Source: a bacterium
Lineage (GTDB): Bacteria; Acidobacteriota; HRBIN11; JAKEFK01
Direction: 5' to 3'
NCBI GenBank assembly: GCA_022616075.1
Contig: JAKEFK010000138.1
Span: 1-43,062 of the forward strand
Length of the DNA stretch: 43,062 nt
In this document: one piece after another, positions 40,800 to 43,062 of the stretch
How positions within the stretch are numbered: position 1 is the first letter of the stretch
Layout of the letters: each line of letters starts with the position of its first letter
Notes under the pieces: model-generated
Database searches by the model: none
What the model was told of the DNA's origin: nothing
What the model saw: the letters and a program-made list of their open reading frames with translations, nothing else
Position numbers and translations under genes: made by a program

Positions 40800-41900
40800 A
40801 TGGAAAGAAGGAAACTGCTGCGTCATTACGGTTTTAGCGTCGGCCGTTTTCCTTCCGGGCCCAAGAATTCCCTCACCGACGTGCCGGGCGTCCGAGTCGG
40901 ACACAGCACCATCATTGAAGGGACCGGCCGCCGGCGCGCCGGAAACGGACCGGTTCGCACGGGAGTTACGGCGATCATCCCTCACGACAATGTATATATG
41001 GAGCGGCTCATGTCCGGCGCTCATATCCTCAACGGAGCCGGCGAAGTCAGCGGACTGATTCAAATCCAGGAGTGGGGACTCATCGAAACGCCGATTCTGC
41101 TGACAAACACGCTGAGTGTCGGTCGTGTCAGTGATTCCTGCGTGAAATGGCTATCTGAAAAACATCCGGACATGGGTGATCTTTATGATGTTGTGATTCC
41201 TGTGGTGGGAGAATGCGACGACAGTTTCTTGAATGATGCGGTGGGCCGCCACATCAAACAAAAACATGTCTTCGAAGCTCTGAATAGCGCTTCTACTGCG
41301 ATGGTCCCTGAAGGTTCGGTCGGCGCCGGCACAGGAATGGTATGTTGTGATTTTAAAGGTGGAATCGGAAGCAGCTCGCGCGTGATCAAAGTCGATGACC
41401 AACAGTTCACGATCGGGATTCTGGTCCTCTCCAACTTTGGGCGCATCGATGATTTGCGGGTCCTTGGAGTTCCCGTAGGACGAAAATTATCTGCATCTTT
41501 TGCTGCGTTGAAAAAACGGTCGGATAATTACGGATCTATCATTACCGTTCTCGCAACCGATCTTCCTTTGAGCCGATTTCAGATCAGCTGGCTGTGTAAG
41601 CGCGCCGCTCTCGGGATCGGAAGGTGTGGAAGTTTTGCAGCGTATACGAGCGGAGAAATTATTGTCGGATTGTCTACAGCCAATCAAGTGTTGCGCGAAC
41701 CTAAATCCGGTTTGCAACAATTCACGTACATTCTCGATCAATTCATGGATGACGCTTTTGAAGCTACGATCGAAGCGACGGAAGAAGCAATCATCAACAG
41801 TTTGATCAACAATCACGACATGGTCGGAGCCAACGAAAACTTCGTACCTGCTATTCCTGTCGATAAGCTCATGTCCGTGATGCACGCCGCCATCGGCTAA
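40800..41900 (+). CDS. P1-family (DmpA/L-aminopeptidase D-esterase-like) peptidase
   Basis: The protein starts with GPKNSLTDVPGVRVGHSTI and has ILVLSNFGRIDDLRV followed by NYGSIITVLATDLPLSRFQISWLCKRAALGIGRCGS. In DmpA the precursor cuts itself before the Ser of a GS(x)I.V.ATD segment, and this Ser becomes the N-terminal nucleophile (known from the family). Here the Gly-Ser pair is present, so self-cleavage and aminopeptidase or amidase activity are likely. ATG 40800 is chosen; an upstream frame to 40761 is inside the palindrome. No signal peptide is seen. Confidence 0.9.
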   Translation: MERRKLLRHYGFSVGRFPSGPKNSLTDVPGVRVGHSTIIEGTGRRRAGNGPVRTGVTAIIPHDNVYMERLMSGAHILNGAGEVSGLIQIQEWGLIETPILLTNTLSVGRVSDSCVKWLSEKHPDMGDLYDVVIPVVGECDDSFLNDAVGRHIKQKHVFEALNSASTAMVPEGSVGAGTGMVCCDFKGGIGSSSRVIKVDDQQFTIGILVLSNFGRIDDLRVLGVPVGRKLSASFAALKKRSDNYGSIITVLATDLPLSRFQISWLCKRAALGIGRCGSFAAYTSGEIIVGLSTANQVLREPKSGLQQFTYILDQFMDDAFEATIEATEEAIINSLINNHDMVGANENFVPAIPVDKLMSVMHAAIG

Positions 41901-41901
41901 T

Positions 41902-41930
41902 TTCAACGCAAAGACGCCAAGACGCAAAGT
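41902..41930. repeat. CGCAAAGACGCCAAGACGC intergenic repeat
   Basis: This copy of the CGCAAAGACGC/CGCCAAG phrase follows the stop of the P1 peptidase gene and is followed by a T-run (41930-41936). The sequence may serve as a weak terminator region, but no stem is formed by this copy alone. Confidence 0.5.
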
Positions 41931-41974
41931 TTTTTCTCTGTTATGATTGCGATAGAGATTCAGGGGGAGCTCAG

Positions 41975-43062
41975 TTGGACCATCATTCACCACAGCCGGA
42001 AGAATCATCGGCTCAGAACGCTGCAAACCTTCCGCGGTTCGGACGCTACCAGCGAATCGAACTCATCGGTCAAGGAGGAATGGGGAAAGTTTATAAAGCC
42101 TATGATCCTGTGCTGGATCGATACGTGGCATTGAAACTCATTCAATCCAACGCGCCTGAGTCTGCAATCCGGTTTTCCACAGAAGCAAAAGCGCAAGCCA
42201 AAGTGAACCATCCGCATGTGTGCAAGATTTACGAAGTAGGCGAAGCGGAAGGCATCCGCTACATTGCTATGCAGCTGATCAACGGCAGAGCACTCACAGA
42301 TGTTGCTCAGGAACTGAACTTTCCGCAGATTGCAAAGATTTTGAAGCAAGTGGCGGAGGGAGTACATGCAGCACACCAGGCAGGTTTGATTCATCGCGAT
42401 CTAAAACCGTCGAACATTCTTGTGGAAAAAACGGAGCAGGGGGAACTCATTCCGTATGTGCTCGATTTTGGATTGGTTCGCGAGATGAATGCCGGTGGTC
42501 TTACCCTCAGCGGAGTATTGATCGGAACTCCAAGCTATATGTCTCCTGAGCAAGCAAGGGGGCAAACGCGTGGCGTAGATTCGCGTACCGATGTTTATAG
42601 CCTCGGTGTCACCTGCTACGAGCTTTTGACAAAAAGTTTGCCTTTTGAAGCAGAAACGACTGTCGATATCCTCCTCAAATTACTGAACGAAGATCCCGCC
42701 TCGCCGCGCCAAAAAAATCCTGATATTCCGGCCGATCTGGAGAAGATTGCATTGAAATGCTTGGAAAAAGACCCAGCTCTTCGTTATCATTCCGCGCTTG
42801 CGCTTGCTGAAGACCTGGGCCGGTTTATCGAAGGGGAACCAATCCATGCTCGCGCGCCGAGTTTGGCCTACCGGCTCTCCAAGAAAGCAAAAAAGAATCA
42901 AGCTCTCTTTCTAACAGGCGGCCTTGCTGCAATCCTGCTTCTTGCCTTCTTACTCTATATTCTGGGAGTTATCTACCGGCGCCTGTCACAGTTTGAAATG
43001 GCGCATGGCCAGGATCCTGATCAATCCCTGCAGTCTTCGATTGATGCTTTGCAGCGGGCCAT
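41975..43062 (+). CDS. Ser/Thr protein kinase with transmembrane helix, 3' end outside the window
   Basis: TTG 41975 is chosen as start: AGGGGGAG lies six bases upstream and the frame is open to the window end (362 codons). The kinase is complete: LIGQGGMGKVYKA (P-loop), ALKLI (Lys), LIHRDLKPSN, LDFGLVRE, TPSYMSPEQARG and the RxxxYHSALALAEDL end. A membrane helix follows (LFLTGGLAAILLLAFLLYILGVIY), then the start of an unknown sensor part (GQDPDQSLQSSIDALQRA). It is a second receptor-like kinase in the window, besides the one at 16132-18777, but the propeller type of that gene cannot be checked here because the sequence stops. Confidence 0.9.
   Translation, partial: MDHHSPQPEESSAQNAANLPRFGRYQRIELIGQGGMGKVYKAYDPVLDRYVALKLIQSNAPESAIRFSTEAKAQAKVNHPHVCKIYEVGEAEGIRYIAMQLINGRALTDVAQELNFPQIAKILKQVAEGVHAAHQAGLIHRDLKPSNILVEKTEQGELIPYVLDFGLVREMNAGGLTLSGVLIGTPSYMSPEQARGQTRGVDSRTDVYSLGVTCYELLTKSLPFEAETTVDILLKLLNEDPASPRQKNPDIPADLEKIALKCLEKDPALRYHSALALAEDLGRFIEGEPIHARAPSLAYRLSKKAKKNQALFLTGGLAAILLLAFLLYILGVIYRRLSQFEMAHGQDPDQSLQSSIDALQRA

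Overview
The window looks like chromosome of an uncultured or lesser-known Acidobacteriota member. This is an inference from content: a serine/threonine kinase fused to a TolB/PD40-type beta-propeller, a VWA domain of the acidobacterial VWFA-related type, DUF885, DinB, P1-peptidase and LPS heptose genes, a base composition near one half, many 1-8 bp gene overlaps, and many dispersed intergenic palindromes. No rRNA, confident tRNA, CRISPR array, phage or transposase gene was found.

Layout. (1) 1-8 kb: a decayed N-terminal piece of a serine hydrolase and a secreted protein of unknown role. Then a minus-strand envelope operon (acyltransferase, split heptose kinase and adenylyltransferase, family 9 glycosyltransferase, ICMT-like methyltransferase), a radical SAM/SPASM protein and a divergent GT2 glycosyltransferase. 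(2) 8-16 kb: housekeeping and stress genes (alpha/beta hydrolase, DUF885 metallohydrolase, Tat-exported FAD oxidoreductase, exported DUF427, DinB, PBP4), an ArsR-AHSA1 pair with a near-perfect promoter/operator, and a decayed C-terminal piece of a serine hydrolase of the same family as the piece at the window start.

(3) 16-25 kb, the highlight: a tightly packed minus-strand operon. It starts at a consensus promoter preceded by three 17-bp direct repeats. It encodes a PqqD-like peptide-binding protein, a 55-residue peptide not previously listed as an ORF (24280-24447), three ferritin-like diiron proteins, an HPr-kinase-like protein and an S26 peptidase of the Ser/His type. After a 200-bp block of nested inverted repeats come a GNAT acetyltransferase, a PF14907-type nucleotidyltransferase and the large Ser/Thr kinase. 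I read this as a candidate ribosomally made, modified peptide (RiPP) pathway. It shares accessory parts with tailored lasso peptides but lacks visible lasso cyclase and protease genes, and it is built around diiron oxidase-like enzymes.

(4) 25-29 kb: an operon with its own promoter (membrane-anchored protein, M20 peptidase lacking one usual metal His, a ketosynthase with Cys and first His but Leu in place of the second catalytic His, and an exported protein of unknown role). (5) 29-33 kb: ABC ATPase, permease, TPR protein and NtrC-type sigma-54 regulator in one overlapping operon. (6) 33-43 kb: a MITE-like inverted-repeat element, a GT2, aconitase, an in-frame GT2-VWA fusion, CDGSH protein plus TypA/BipA, a P1-family peptidase, and a Ser/Thr kinase that runs off the window end.

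A recurrent regulatory theme is a -10 box 6-7 bases before the start codon (at 6928, 11569, 14255, 24763 and 37032), which suggests leaderless mRNAs. A recurrent structural theme is short repeats whose edges supply gene starts, C-termini or stop codons.
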